The notes below the pieces were generated by a model. It searched no databases and was not told where the DNA came from. It saw only the letters and a list, made by a program, of their open reading frames with translations. Source: Ramazzottius varieornatus (lineage: Eukaryota > Tardigrada > Eutardigrada > Parachela > Ramazzottiidae). Taken from it: DNA of 64,000 nt. The number at the start of each line of letters is the position of its first letter. Position 1 is the stretch's first letter. Positions 47,801-57,924 of the stretch are shown here, in pieces. A program made the position numbers and the translations under genes. The stretch lies in contig BDGG01000004.1 of NCBI GenBank assembly GCA_001949185.1, forward strand, positions 3,443,777 to 3,507,776, given 5' to 3'.

Positions 47801-48984
47801 AGTACACTATTGTCTATGTACCTAAAGGGTGATTTCTACCTGCTATCTTGGCTGTAGCCTCGAGCGGGAGATTTCCTGATGGGTGTTTACTGGATCGACC
47901 GGAAGGGAGAAGCAGTAAACCTACGGATCGGCAGTCGTATGACTGCCGGCGAACTCTGCCACGCCCTTCTCAACAAGGAAAACATGACAGTGGACGTCGA
48001 GTCCTACGCATTGCACGAAATTGTTTTCGATGATAAATTAAGTGAGTAAACATACGAACCTCTCCACACACGGTACAGAATTACGGCAGGAGTATTGTGA
48101 CAACTTGTTGCAGCTCGAGTCGTGTTGGATTCTGAAGAAGTCATCCCCATCATCCTTCGGTGGACGGCCTGGAATGAGTCGAGCATCTGTCCTTACTCCT
48201 CAAACTATCTCTGCGTTCGAAAGAACGTGCTGCATGAAAAGCTCTCTCCCTTGGTACGAGTAGTCGTCAGACACACTCATTGTTCATTGGTGTGTAGTAT
48301 GGCCGAGTGGTCTTAGCATTTCTGTTCTACGCAGGTGCGAACACCACTGACGGTGTTCCAGCAGTTACGCTTCAGCAAGGAAAAGTCCTTTAAGAAAACA
48401 GCTGTGGAGCTGAGCAAAATGACCTTGTCCTGTTTCAAATCCTCTACGGGTGAGAAAAGCATGGGCTCGTGGGATATTAAGGATCTGCTGATCTTTCGAG
48501 GATCCAGCCCGCAACGGTCTCCGCCCTCAAAGTAAGACGAGTCGCGCTGATTCTTAGAGTCGTGCTAATTCTGAAATTTCACTGGCTAACCGACAATATT
48601 TGCGCTTTTTCAATCAGATGGTCCTTCACATTCATTGAGAAAGATAACTTCATGGACAGACTGTAAGTGAGCCTAGCTTTATACCACACTGTGAGACATC
48701 AAGCCTACGAAGTGCGCAATCTCTTGTCAGGAAGGAGAACAGAACCGCGTTTGGATATACTGTCTGCTGCGACGAAGAGAACGACGTCGTGAAGTGGCTG
48801 GCAGCTCTTATGCAGTCTCAGGTACGTAGTGCCGACATTATACCCCGACTACTACGACGGCATGCTGCTTTTGACTGCAACTTGGACGATGTGTTTTTTT
48901 CCCTTGTAGAAACTTGCCTTGGCACCATATTCCTCCACACCTACGCTCCGCGTTTCCAATTCCGAAAGTGATAAGCTGGTATGA
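44816..48984 (+). CDS. ARAP-like PH/RhoGAP/RA protein lacking an ArfGAP domain
   Basis: Exons 44816-44924, 44977-45109, 45178-45836, 45923-46014, 46063-46130, 46158-46173, 46254-46530, 46589-46849, 46940-47118, 47196-47315, 47439-47552, 47627-47797, 47858-48041, 48114-48253, 48335-48531, 48618-48662, 48731-48821 and 48910-48984 sum to 2931 nt, or 976 aa. The first 280 residues are Pro/Ser-rich (PPPPLPPRPA, a likely SH3 ligand). PH1 contains DVGKRWCVLKDGKLSIYVD and PH2 contains VSGVWRKSWIELRGRTLTIL. The RhoGAP domain follows (DVPVIVQKCIAFVERHG, catalytic Arg in EGIYRHNG, then VSGALKRFLRTLPEPI). A Ras-association-like segment (GSRMTAGELCHALLNKE) and a final split PH domain (WDIKDLLIFRG, WSFTFIEKDNF) complete it. 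The order matches ARAP proteins, PIP3-responsive regulators of Rho and Arf, but no ArfGAP zinc finger lies between PH2 and RhoGAP, and no N-terminal SAM is seen. The 16-nt exon 46158-46173 and the 48-nt intron 46015-46062 are the least certain parts. Confidence 0.9.
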
Positions 48985-49420
48985 TTCGTTCGTACCGGTA
49001 TTTTGTTCGTCTGACCGTTTCATTTTACTACTTCAATTTTATTGTTGTTTTTTTTCGCGCAAATGATTTTGTTGGCAGCCTATGCATGTCTTCCTGCAGC
49101 TAAAATTGTCTGTGATCTTAATCAGTTTACATTTGAAGTTTAAAAAGTTTTAGAAGGCAGCACATAACTTTATTTAACCAGTCGAGGTGGAGCGATGTCC
49201 GGTATCTCGGTGGATACAAAAAACTGAGCAATATGGACGACTGAGATTAGTCAGAGGTTAGGTGGTAATATGGCAGTATTCTCGCTAGGACCGATTATAC
49301 CGCAAGAGCCATTATAAAAAAATTAGAGCTCCATTAATTTAGGCTAGTTTTGGTCGAAATAAGCAAGGGAAGACCAGCTTTCAGTCGCGAAAAGACTCTC
49401 CGTCTTCTTTTTCTTCGTTC
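48985..49420. other. 3' space between convergent ARAP-like and Ets genes
   Basis: 436 bp between the two stop codons, which face each other. Both 3' UTRs must lie here. It is A/T-rich and I see no gene or clear canonical poly(A) signal. Confidence 0.6.
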
Positions 49421-52400
49421 TCAATCGTCTTTATCCTTGTGCGGTACCAGCTCAATCATTTTAAAGAGCTCGTCACAAGTTACGCCGAGGTACGTCGACA
49501 GATCGCATACGAAGCGGTACACGTATCTACGATGGAAGAGGGGTAATTAGGAGTAAAATGTTGATCGGAAAGACTGCGATAGTTTACCTCTTTCCGGCAG
49601 TTTTATGAATAATATTCTTGTCGTAGTAGTAACGGAGACCTCGGCTTAGCTTCTCATAATTCATTTTTGGCTTATTCTTGCGGATTCCCCACCGGCGCGC
49701 AACCTCGTCGGGGTCGAGTAATTTAAACTCCCAGCCATCACCTGTCCACGTAATGAAAGACTGGCAAAGCTTATCCGTCAGCAACTCCAAGAGGAATTGC
49801 CATAACTGTATCGGTCCACCTAAACAACGAAAGACGGTTATTTTCCACTAACAAGTCTTAGGGACGGTATCACAATGCCAAGACTGACCCGCAGCGGCTT
49901 GCAAAGGTAGCAGTTCGGAACTCTGAGGCGAGTGCTGATGCTGGAATGAGTGCTGGATGACGGAAGGAATAAAAGGCACAGAAGGGTCCAGCGGTAGATG
50001 CTGCATCTGCTGGTTCATCATACCAGACGGATGCGATGGGTGCTGGGGAGAAAGGTAGTCAGGAGCCGGGGAGTGAGTGCTGTAGTTCACCGCATTCTCA
50101 TTGATGCATGGGTAACTGGGCTGACAATATGCTTCCTCGTAGGGCGACACCGTACTCTGAGGTACTGCCGTGGGAGCCATGTCGTAGTGGCTACTGTTGA
50201 TGCTGTTGATGACGGTCTGCCGTTGAGAGCTGCTGATGACCATTCGATCCTTCTCGGCTTCTGAAACGCAACGCACATTGATGTATTTCCTCTGTGCTGA
50301 TTTTTCATTCTTGGCTCTTCAATCTTTTTGTGCACTCCAGATATTTTCAATTTCGAAGTTTCGATCAGGGTAATGAGATTGGCCACTTTTACAGACCTCG
50401 CCGGACAAAGTCAAAATGCTCATAGCATATTTCTCCTGTATACATTGGCAAAAGAGAAAGGAAATCCTCGCGACCCATCGAGCAGAGCTGTTGGCCAGTA
50501 AGGCGGTAAAGATGCAGGTTGATGTCTTCTAAGCGGTACTCGATCCGCAGCCAGTTCAGCCACTGGACAACCTGTTCCTCCGTCCAGAAGTACGGATCTA
50601 AAAACAGGAAAATCTAGTTAACCTATGATTGTCATAGCGTCGACAGTGGCGTAGGTCTTACTCACCTTTGGGCATGTTGTATCGGCAGCGGTCCTTCTCG
50701 AACTCGCTAAAGCTGTTATATAAGGCTTGGTTCATCTTTATCTTGGTTCCCGGCGTCAAAGGGAGGACAGCACAAGCAGATTCAGCTGAAAGAAAAAACA
50801 AACATGACAACAGTGCAGAAGATGGGCGTAAGATCAAAGCAACAGGCTTTTGCAGCTCGCCGCTGTAAAACCGTATACGATTATGCTGAGAAAACGAAAA
50901 CCATATTGTTGAACTGGATGAGCTGGTCGAACTACACGCATACTCGATACGGCTTATGGAAGGTCCAGTACATTTGTACAGCCAACCGAGGTCAATCATA
51001 CAAAAGGTCAAGTGATGTCAGTGCGTTCACAGCGCGGTACAGTATAACGTCACAAGGAGAGAGTGCCACGACTAAAATGCTCTATCAACGACCCAACCGT
51101 CTGGAAAATATGGTACCGAAATACATAAAGAACCCGACTTCTTCCAGAATTCCTTTAATAGTTCGCAAGAGGACATACCGGAGCCTTGTGGAGAATGACT
51201 TCCACCGGGACACCGCAAAAGCATATTCGCTACCATATGGCTTGTAAGGAAGGCGGACTGTCTAACCAAGGGCTTTCGAATTGGCACACTAGATTCTTGG
51301 GTCGGCCCTGCCCTAAATATTGGCCGAAAGATGTTGACCACAAGAATGCAGGAAAAGGTGTGATCGCAAGAATTAACATTCAACAATCCATTGTAACTTT
51401 GCGCACGCAAAACGAATGGCCGTCGCGACGTCAATCAATATAAAGAGATCAATATTCAAACGCCGCAAGTTGAATTCTCAATACCCAACCCAGTCTTTAG
51501 TATGCGCGGCTGAATTCATTTTTAACCGACATCAAAAGTTGATAGTAGGAAGACAGTCGAAAGACAAGAACTGCAATCCCACCCAAGCTGTACAAATCCG
51601 ACTGACGCGTGTTTTTCCTATCGCTCCTCAACTGACTATATTCCCGTATCTCACAACGCAGACAGGCCAGTCGGTGCTGCCCATCTTTCATGAAGAAAAT
51701 AATTTTATCTGATGGTACACTACACCACGTTGGGTACATAGTCCAGATTGACTGAAAGCGAAAAAGCAACTAAACATGTTTGGGCCTTGTCACCACACAA
51801 AAGCACGTAATTGCCCACTGTTCTTGGCAGCTCGCGAGAGGCGACCCATTGCGATATCACATCAGTTCTCAATCACAAGTGTGAATTAGTCAGTCCAGAC
51901 TATCAAATGCACTCAACTGTAAGGGCTACGCTGGATGGATGGAGGAGATCCAGAGCCGGGCTTTGTGATGACAAGCCCAAGCAAGTCATCAGAATAACTT
52001 ATCATACGCCAAGCAGGGATGGTAGGGGAACGGTAAAGTTCCCATCAAGGCAGCAGATCTCTTCCAGATAACACAAGAGGTGATAGCATTAATCGAAATG
52101 ATCGGAAAGGGTTCAAATGTCTACATGCAGACGACGAGATAACAAACAACTTCGGTACACGTATATAACTTCTCCGAAGAGTGACCTCGGGAGCGCCTCC
52201 ATCAATCAACGATGCAAAAAAGCTGTCCCACGTGCACCGCCAATCTTTCTTCTAATCGCGAAATCTGGCAAAAGCTGGACGAACAAAAAGCAGCACACAA
52301 AGACAGGTTGAATATTTCCCAAATAAAAAATAAAATTAGAATAAAATAACACTCGGTCTGTTTTGCTCGCCGAGAGCGATAAAACGTCGGCAAGCGATAC

Positions 52401-55400
52401 ACAAGACTGAGGTCAGTTTTGACGGTTGCAACGGAAATCGGACTGACCACATCCGTTCGCCAACAAACACGAGTGCTATATACAAAGAGCTGTGCCAGAG
52501 TATAGTAGAGCTCGGTGGAGAACTGTGCTCAAGAGGCTCGACGGGAGGAACGAGTACAAAGGGCTAGGAGGTGGCTAGCCCAATCTTCAGGTGGGTATTA
52601 TCAACGGGGTAATCTATCGCTAATTTGGATGACCGAGCCCGGAGCCTCACTTGATCATGCTGCCACTCGACCACAACAACAGATACAATGTTAGGAGCTA
52701 CAGCTACACTACAAAGAGCCCAAGCCTCCATGGTTCAAGAGCTAAGCTATTTAATCTACATTATAATCGCTTTGCTATTTGGTTGTTACACTTTGTTTGC
52801 CAGCTCGCTGCTGTAACAGTAGGTAACGTTGGCCGGTGGACACTGCACGCTGACGGCAGCGAAATACGTAACTTGGGAGCTGGGCAAATGAACGGAACCA
52901 TTCGGTCATTTCAAGTGGCGCACCGTCTCATTTTTATTGGCTGGAAGCGTGCACCACTTGGATAGCGATCCTGCCGAATTTATTTGTTTCCCCCAGTGGC
53001 GCACCTTTACAGCGTTATTGGCTGGGAAGGTGCGCCAGTTGGGGAAAACGATCTGCGACGGGAGCGATACGTAACTCTAGTACGGAGGGTTCTTTACGTG
53101 GTGTTTCTGCAGGTGTTTTGCTTTGACTTGATCGTAGTATTGCTCCTTTTGTGGCGGATCGTTTCATGCCGACCATGACCCATTGTTATCATGCTGTTCA
53201 ATATAAGTTTGCCCAGCCCTCTTTGCAGTACAGGCAGTAATCTCCGAGTACATGCTCTGTTTGGGTGGGGTCAAGTGGACTTCGTCCCTCAATGAACGCG
53301 TTTTACACCGGCAGTATAAAATGCTAATATATTGCGCTGCACCGTCAATCAAGCGTTCAACATTCACACCATTCATTCCTCTATACCGTACAGTACTTCC
53401 CAAAACGCGAACCGAATTTTGTGGAGAATAAAAAAACCTCCGAACCTTCCGGCTGTGAACTGTGAAGATATGATTCCGAAATTTACCCTTAAGTTCATCT
53501 GAGCACGACCAGACTGTATGGTTACTGTAGCATCTTCAAGGAAACCTGATTGTCTCCTGAATAAACAGCGAGTCGCTCTTCAAGACCTGCTTCAAGCACA
53601 TCTCGTGTCTTTCTGCATGTAAATATGAAGCGTCTAACTTATAACTTTGTGAATCTTAATTACTTTCAACTGCATCGTTGGTCAACTTTGTTGCAATATA
53701 AGCTCGGCAGACTGCGTTGGTTAGCACGTTGTGAGGGACAGGGACCATACGGACACTGCACAGAGGAGGTCTTGAGAGGTTTCAAGATGGCTTCCAAGAG
53801 GTATTTGCCTTATCATCTTCAGCCGTGGACATTAGCCAGATGAGACACAATTAAAGTTGCCTGTCCATTAAAGTTGCAAGAAGTGAAGTTTAAAAGGCGT
53901 AACGTGCAGAGCGTTAAGATGGCTGGTACAAGAGTGGTGAAGCCCGAGCTGTGGCGCCAACAATGGGCTACTACGGGTGGAGCGTGGCCCGACGGATATG
54001 CATGATACCCGACACCAGCCATCCACTCTGCCGGCGCACAGGATAATGCCCATCCACTAGCCAGATTACCGCGCCAGCCTTACAATGAAACCATTTTTTA
54101 TGGTGTAACGAGTTAAGTCAGCTTACACGCTCTGACACGATCTGCCCAAACGTCAAATCATTGTGACAAGTCAGCAGACTCGTAGCTAAATGGGGAAAAA
54201 CCCCTGCTCACCTGCGATCACACACTCCTAAACTTGAAAAACTTCGACGTATGGCATCAGTATCATTATTTTTGTGATTGATCTCCGGATCGACTTATGA
54301 AAATTTCTGTTTTTTCTGTTTTCTCTTTTCTGCCTACAAAGTTACGAGACGTGGTGAGACTTACCGAGTGAGTTCTCGTCGTAAAGTTCAGATTGCCGTG
54401 GGACCGATGGAACCGTCTGGAACTCGTTACCGGTGTTGTAGGCGGAAGGATCAGGGTAAAGGCTTCTGTCAGACGCGGAAGAAGTGGAAGCCATCGAAGG
54501 AACCGCGAATTCGGTCTTGATGGTCATCCTCTTGTATGGATGGACCCGTCCAGCCGGCCCAGGAGAGGAAGTACCGTGGAAGGTTGGAACCATGGATGGA
54601 GTCGAGGATGTAGGCTGATCTTGAGTCCAGTAGAGAGTGTGCTTCACCTTCCGGTTATTTTCCTGTGAAGCAGATAACTCTTGGTCCGGGAATATTAAGG
54701 CCAACAAGATATACAAAAGCAAAATCTAAGGTTTTTCGACCCACCAGCTCAAGCGAACTGTAGCCGTAGTCTGTCACTACATGATGACACTTGTTGCTTT
54801 GCTTGTGAAAGAAGTACACAGAGGAATAATATGCACTGGCTTGCCGGGCTGAGTCAAGAGATTAAGGAAATATTATTGTGAAACAAAATGGACAGTTGTG
54901 ACGCCTGTAAATCATGGCCGAAACCTTATCAAGGAATTCAAACAGCGTGTCGGCTTGGCATGCTCCATTTCACTTTTTTGTTGCAATCCATATATAATCT
55001 TCTTCGTGTCAGGTTCATACCGTATTTTGACGCCCATAGCGAACTCTTTCCCCGTATGCTATTCACAAACTGGTATTTCAAACTACACTGTAGTTTCCAC
55101 GCAAGTGTATCGTTGCTGTATTTAAAATTTTGACATTCGAAAAGAACAATGGCCTTAGTGTAGGAAACTTCGAAAAGGTCAACTGCCACCAGGAACGTTT
55201 CACAGTGGACTCTGACAATAGTTCCGCCTGATAAGGATAATTGCTTGTTCTCACCAGGTGATGGCGCTTATTATACGCTAATGAACTCGCTGAATGAGGG
55301 CAAACAGTACATTACAAAGATTCTCGCTGTGATACTGCAAAGCCTTGTCATGATCCGCCCTTTAATTACAATATACAGGGACGCCTTCCGAAGGTTTCCT

Positions 55401-57924
55401 TGGCCTTTGAAAATTGGCAATAGGTAGCTTGGTGTCCGTAAACTGCTTCATATTTACATGCGAAGCAAAATGTAAATTAAATGTTGCACATTCGTATTGG
55501 TTCTCAAGAAAATTAGACTGATATTCGGTAACCTAGGTTTAACGAGGTCAGTCTTTGATGACGCCTCATAATACTTAAATTAGCCGGTACGCTCCAAGAC
55601 CGACTAATTTAACCTGGAGAAAAAGGGTCCACAAACTTCACTCATAATGCTGCTTGAGGCTGGGAAATAAAACTACATAATTTGTGGTGATGGTGGACAA
55701 GGGTCGAATGGACACTATACTTAGGCTTTTTAGACAAAATTAATACGGTAATCCTCTCATTTCAGAGGTTCGGGGTGTGGTGCAGAACCAAGTGGCGTCA
55801 TTCGCCAGCAAACCGAACACCAATTTGTGAAGTGTGGGTACAAATTGGTGCGTGAGATTCAGTGCCCAGGGGTATAAAAGGGATCGGCTGTGGGCTTGTA
55901 ACAGTCTGGGAACATTTCAAGTTTGGGCAACTATGAAAAAGGGCCAGCGTTTTTATAGGTATAATTATCGGACCGCTCGATTCGCAGTTGAGTGATTGCA
56001 AAGTTGAACATCGCCCATTCTTCTCTTAGGTGGAGACCAAGTCTTCCAGACATGGTTAAATGGCGGTGCGGCGACTTGATCGGTTATTTCACAGGCCACT
56101 GCTTGGCCCTGCTCATTACACTGCCCACTGTCCATGAAGACAAAAGGGGGTCTGCAAATACGTCATTGTTATAGAGGGCCATTTTGCTGCCCCTTTAATG
56201 TCTTTCGCAACGGCCCAGTGACGATTATTACCCCTGTCAAGCTCCATTCATTCATCTTTTCTGGCAGTTTCCAGGACCCCGATTATCCGTTAGAAAGTTG
56301 CCCTTCTTCTCACTTAACGTTTCCTTACACATGTGAACCTAAGCTTGCATATCGAGCAGTGTTCAAACATAGGAAACTTTTAATGACAGTAAAGCCCCTT
56401 TTCCCTTCGATCAAACCGGACACTCCTTCGTATTATATGGGCAAATATACACCGTAATCCCTCTTACATCTTATCCATCAATGAAATTCTTTTGATACAG
56501 AATTCGTATTTGCTCTGGATATGACTCGTAACAGTGTTCGAACTGTGAAGAAAGCTGGGCAAAATGTGCGAGAGGAAGACTGTAAAATGGATCAGCCGGG
56601 AGGCAAACACATGTGGAGTGGACAACGCCCAGAACCAAATCGTTTCCCTAAGTGGCGCACACTTCCAGCCAGAAGCAATGAAAAGGTGCGCCACTTACGA
56701 TATTGATCTGGCTCACATGCGGAGTGGACAACGCCCAGTTACAGCACCACACAGTCTCCCCCTTTATGATAGCGATATGGGGTAATCAATCGTCAAGAAT
56801 ATACGTGACAAGTAACTGCCATTACTGTCTTCACGTTACGGCATCAACTGCGAGAAGCAACCTGCTTCATCCCATCAACACGACGCGCCGGACCGTGCCC
56901 AGTTAATAAAACCATCATCTGCCATTCTCTTTTTACCCGCTTTACCCTCCCCGACTATCAAGAATTTGTTAACAGGGAAGTGTGAAAAGATCTAGCCTCT
57001 TGAGTGACAAGAACATAAAGAAATGGACACGCTTCTCTGCTCATCATTTCTTTGTCAATGAATGACATTACACGGTGCGGGGGCTTCTGTTGCAGCCTCC
57101 CAAGACACGTGCTCATCATTATGAGCTTCACTTGTTCGTGATAACACCAGCATAATGAGCCTGCTGGAGACCTCCTGCTGAAAATGTTTGGAACACAAGA
57201 AACAAAAGAAGAAGCTTGATTGATTAACCAATCATATCAGAATTGATTGAAGCAGGGCGAGGCGCAGACATGAGGTTCGCCAAGAAATGTGACTTCGCAG
57301 CTGACTGTGAATGATTCGAGGTAAGCTACTCTCATCCCAAGAAACTACGAAACACAATACTGATGTAACGTTGCAGACACATAAAATCATAATTCAGTTT
57401 GACGGTTCCAGAAACGAATATATTTTGACGATTACACGAGCGATCAATTCTCGGCCAACGACCACGCCCAAGTTTCATGACCTTTCGCAAATAATGTAGT
57501 TTGGACTCTTCCTCCTTTGGAAGAGCTGTTTTGGCACGGTTTGTTCCCAAAGTTGAAACTACGAAACTGAGGACCGGTTATCACGTACCGTTGAAACGCT
57601 AGGATCCAGGTGAGGAAGCTGACTCTCCCTCGTGTTTTACAGACTTGGCTAATTATCCGTTTTAACGAGGTTCACTCCATTAGTGGCCGTTTAATTAACG
57701 TATCACCCGACATAGGTAACCTTCTTCTCTCTCGCATCGGGAGCAAACATCCAAGCAGGGCGGTGAAAGAGCTCTTCAGGTATCCTATACACTAATCTCG
57801 CTTAGTGGCTGGCAAGGCGGCTATAAGTCTATGCTGGTGATCGTCTATTGTTTCATCCCCGAATTGACTTAGGAGTTAATCCACTTACCTCGCGATAGAC
57901 GGGAGTACAATAGTCGAAGTCCAT
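49421..57924 (-). CDS. ETS1: Ets1/2-type transcription factor with Pointed and ETS domains
   Basis: Minus-strand exons 57924-57889, 54662-54365, 50785-50666, 50597-50397, 50260-49889, 49819-49588 and 49526-49421 sum to 1365 nt, or 454 aa, like vertebrate ETS1/2. The protein is a nuclear DNA-binding effector of Ras/MAPK signalling (Drosophila pointed). [15 protein letters not shown] matches the ETS1 segment that holds the MAPK-phosphorylated Thr before the Pointed domain. The Pointed domain ([17 protein letters not shown], then HFDFVRR) is on exons 3-4. A linker rich in Gln, Ser, Pro and His follows. The C-terminal ETS domain is almost invariant: [46 protein letters not shown]. The protein ends soon after it. 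The first exon ([12 protein letters not shown]) is phase-compatible and has a strong donor. Its frame stays open upstream to an acceptor at about 57980, so a further 5' coding exon is possible. Confidence 0.93.
52911..52963 (+). repeat. Palindromic element copy A
   Basis: Starts TCAAGTGGCGCACC and ends GCGTGCACCACTTGG with ATTGGCTGGAAG between. The arms pair imperfectly. It is 48 nt from GTGGCGCAC to the end of the closing CACTTGG, exactly as in copies B, C and D. Confidence 0.8.
52986..53050 (+). repeat. Palindromic element copy B
   Basis: Left arm GTTTCCCCCAGTGGCGCACC and right arm GGTGCGCCAGTTGGGGAAAAC are near-perfect reverse complements. The spacer contains TTATTGGCTGGG, shared with copy A. 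It lies only about 23 bp after copy A in the same orientation, so the two form a close tandem pair. Confidence 0.85.
55818..55850. repeat. Short perfect hairpin
   Basis: CACCAATTTGT is followed after 11 nt by its exact reverse complement ACAAATTGGTG. It lies within Ets intron 1; no function is known. Confidence 0.7.
56608..56738. repeat. Direct repeat pair flanking palindromic element C
   Basis: The 25-bp units at 56608-56632 and 56714-56738 both begin CACATG and share GGAGTGGACAACGCCCAG, with one mismatch. Their period is 106 bp and copy C of the palindromic element lies between them. They could be an old tandem duplication or long flanking repeats of one composite element. Confidence 0.75.
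56641..56700 (-). repeat. Palindromic element copy C
   Basis: Inverted relative to copies A, B and D. On the minus strand it runs AAGTGGCGCACCTTTTCATT, then TCTGGCTGGAAGTGTGCGCC and ACTTAGGGAAACG. Arm-to-arm length is identical to the other copies. Confidence 0.8.

Larger units (their letters stand above)
50786..54364 (-). other. Ets intron 2 (3.6 kb)
   Basis: The intron separates the N-terminal activation region from the Pointed-domain exons. It contains two copies of the 50-bp palindromic element (52911-52963 and 52986-53050). A plus-strand open frame at 50804-51247 (147 codons) and a minus-strand one at 51434-51072 overlap each other and show no known domain, so neither is called. Confidence 0.65.
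54663..57888 (-). other. Ets intron 1 (3.2 kb)
   Basis: The intron lies between the candidate first coding exon and the 298-nt activation-region exon. It contains an 11-bp perfect hairpin (55818-55850), a direct repeat pair (56608-56632 and 56714-56738) and copy C of the palindromic element (56641-56700) between those repeats. No coding region is recognisable. Confidence 0.55.

Noticed and set aside
48290-48350. tRNA-Ser/Leu-like A box (ATGGCCGAGTGGTC) followed by a B-box-like GGTGCGAACACC
   Set aside because: The spacing is too short for a type II tRNA, no acceptor stem pairs, and the B-box-like part is the start of an ARAP-like coding exon (48335).
50804-51247. Plus-strand open frame of 147 codons in Ets intron 2
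   Set aside because: It starts just opposite the Ets exon acceptor, has no domain, and is overlapped by an antisense frame of similar length.
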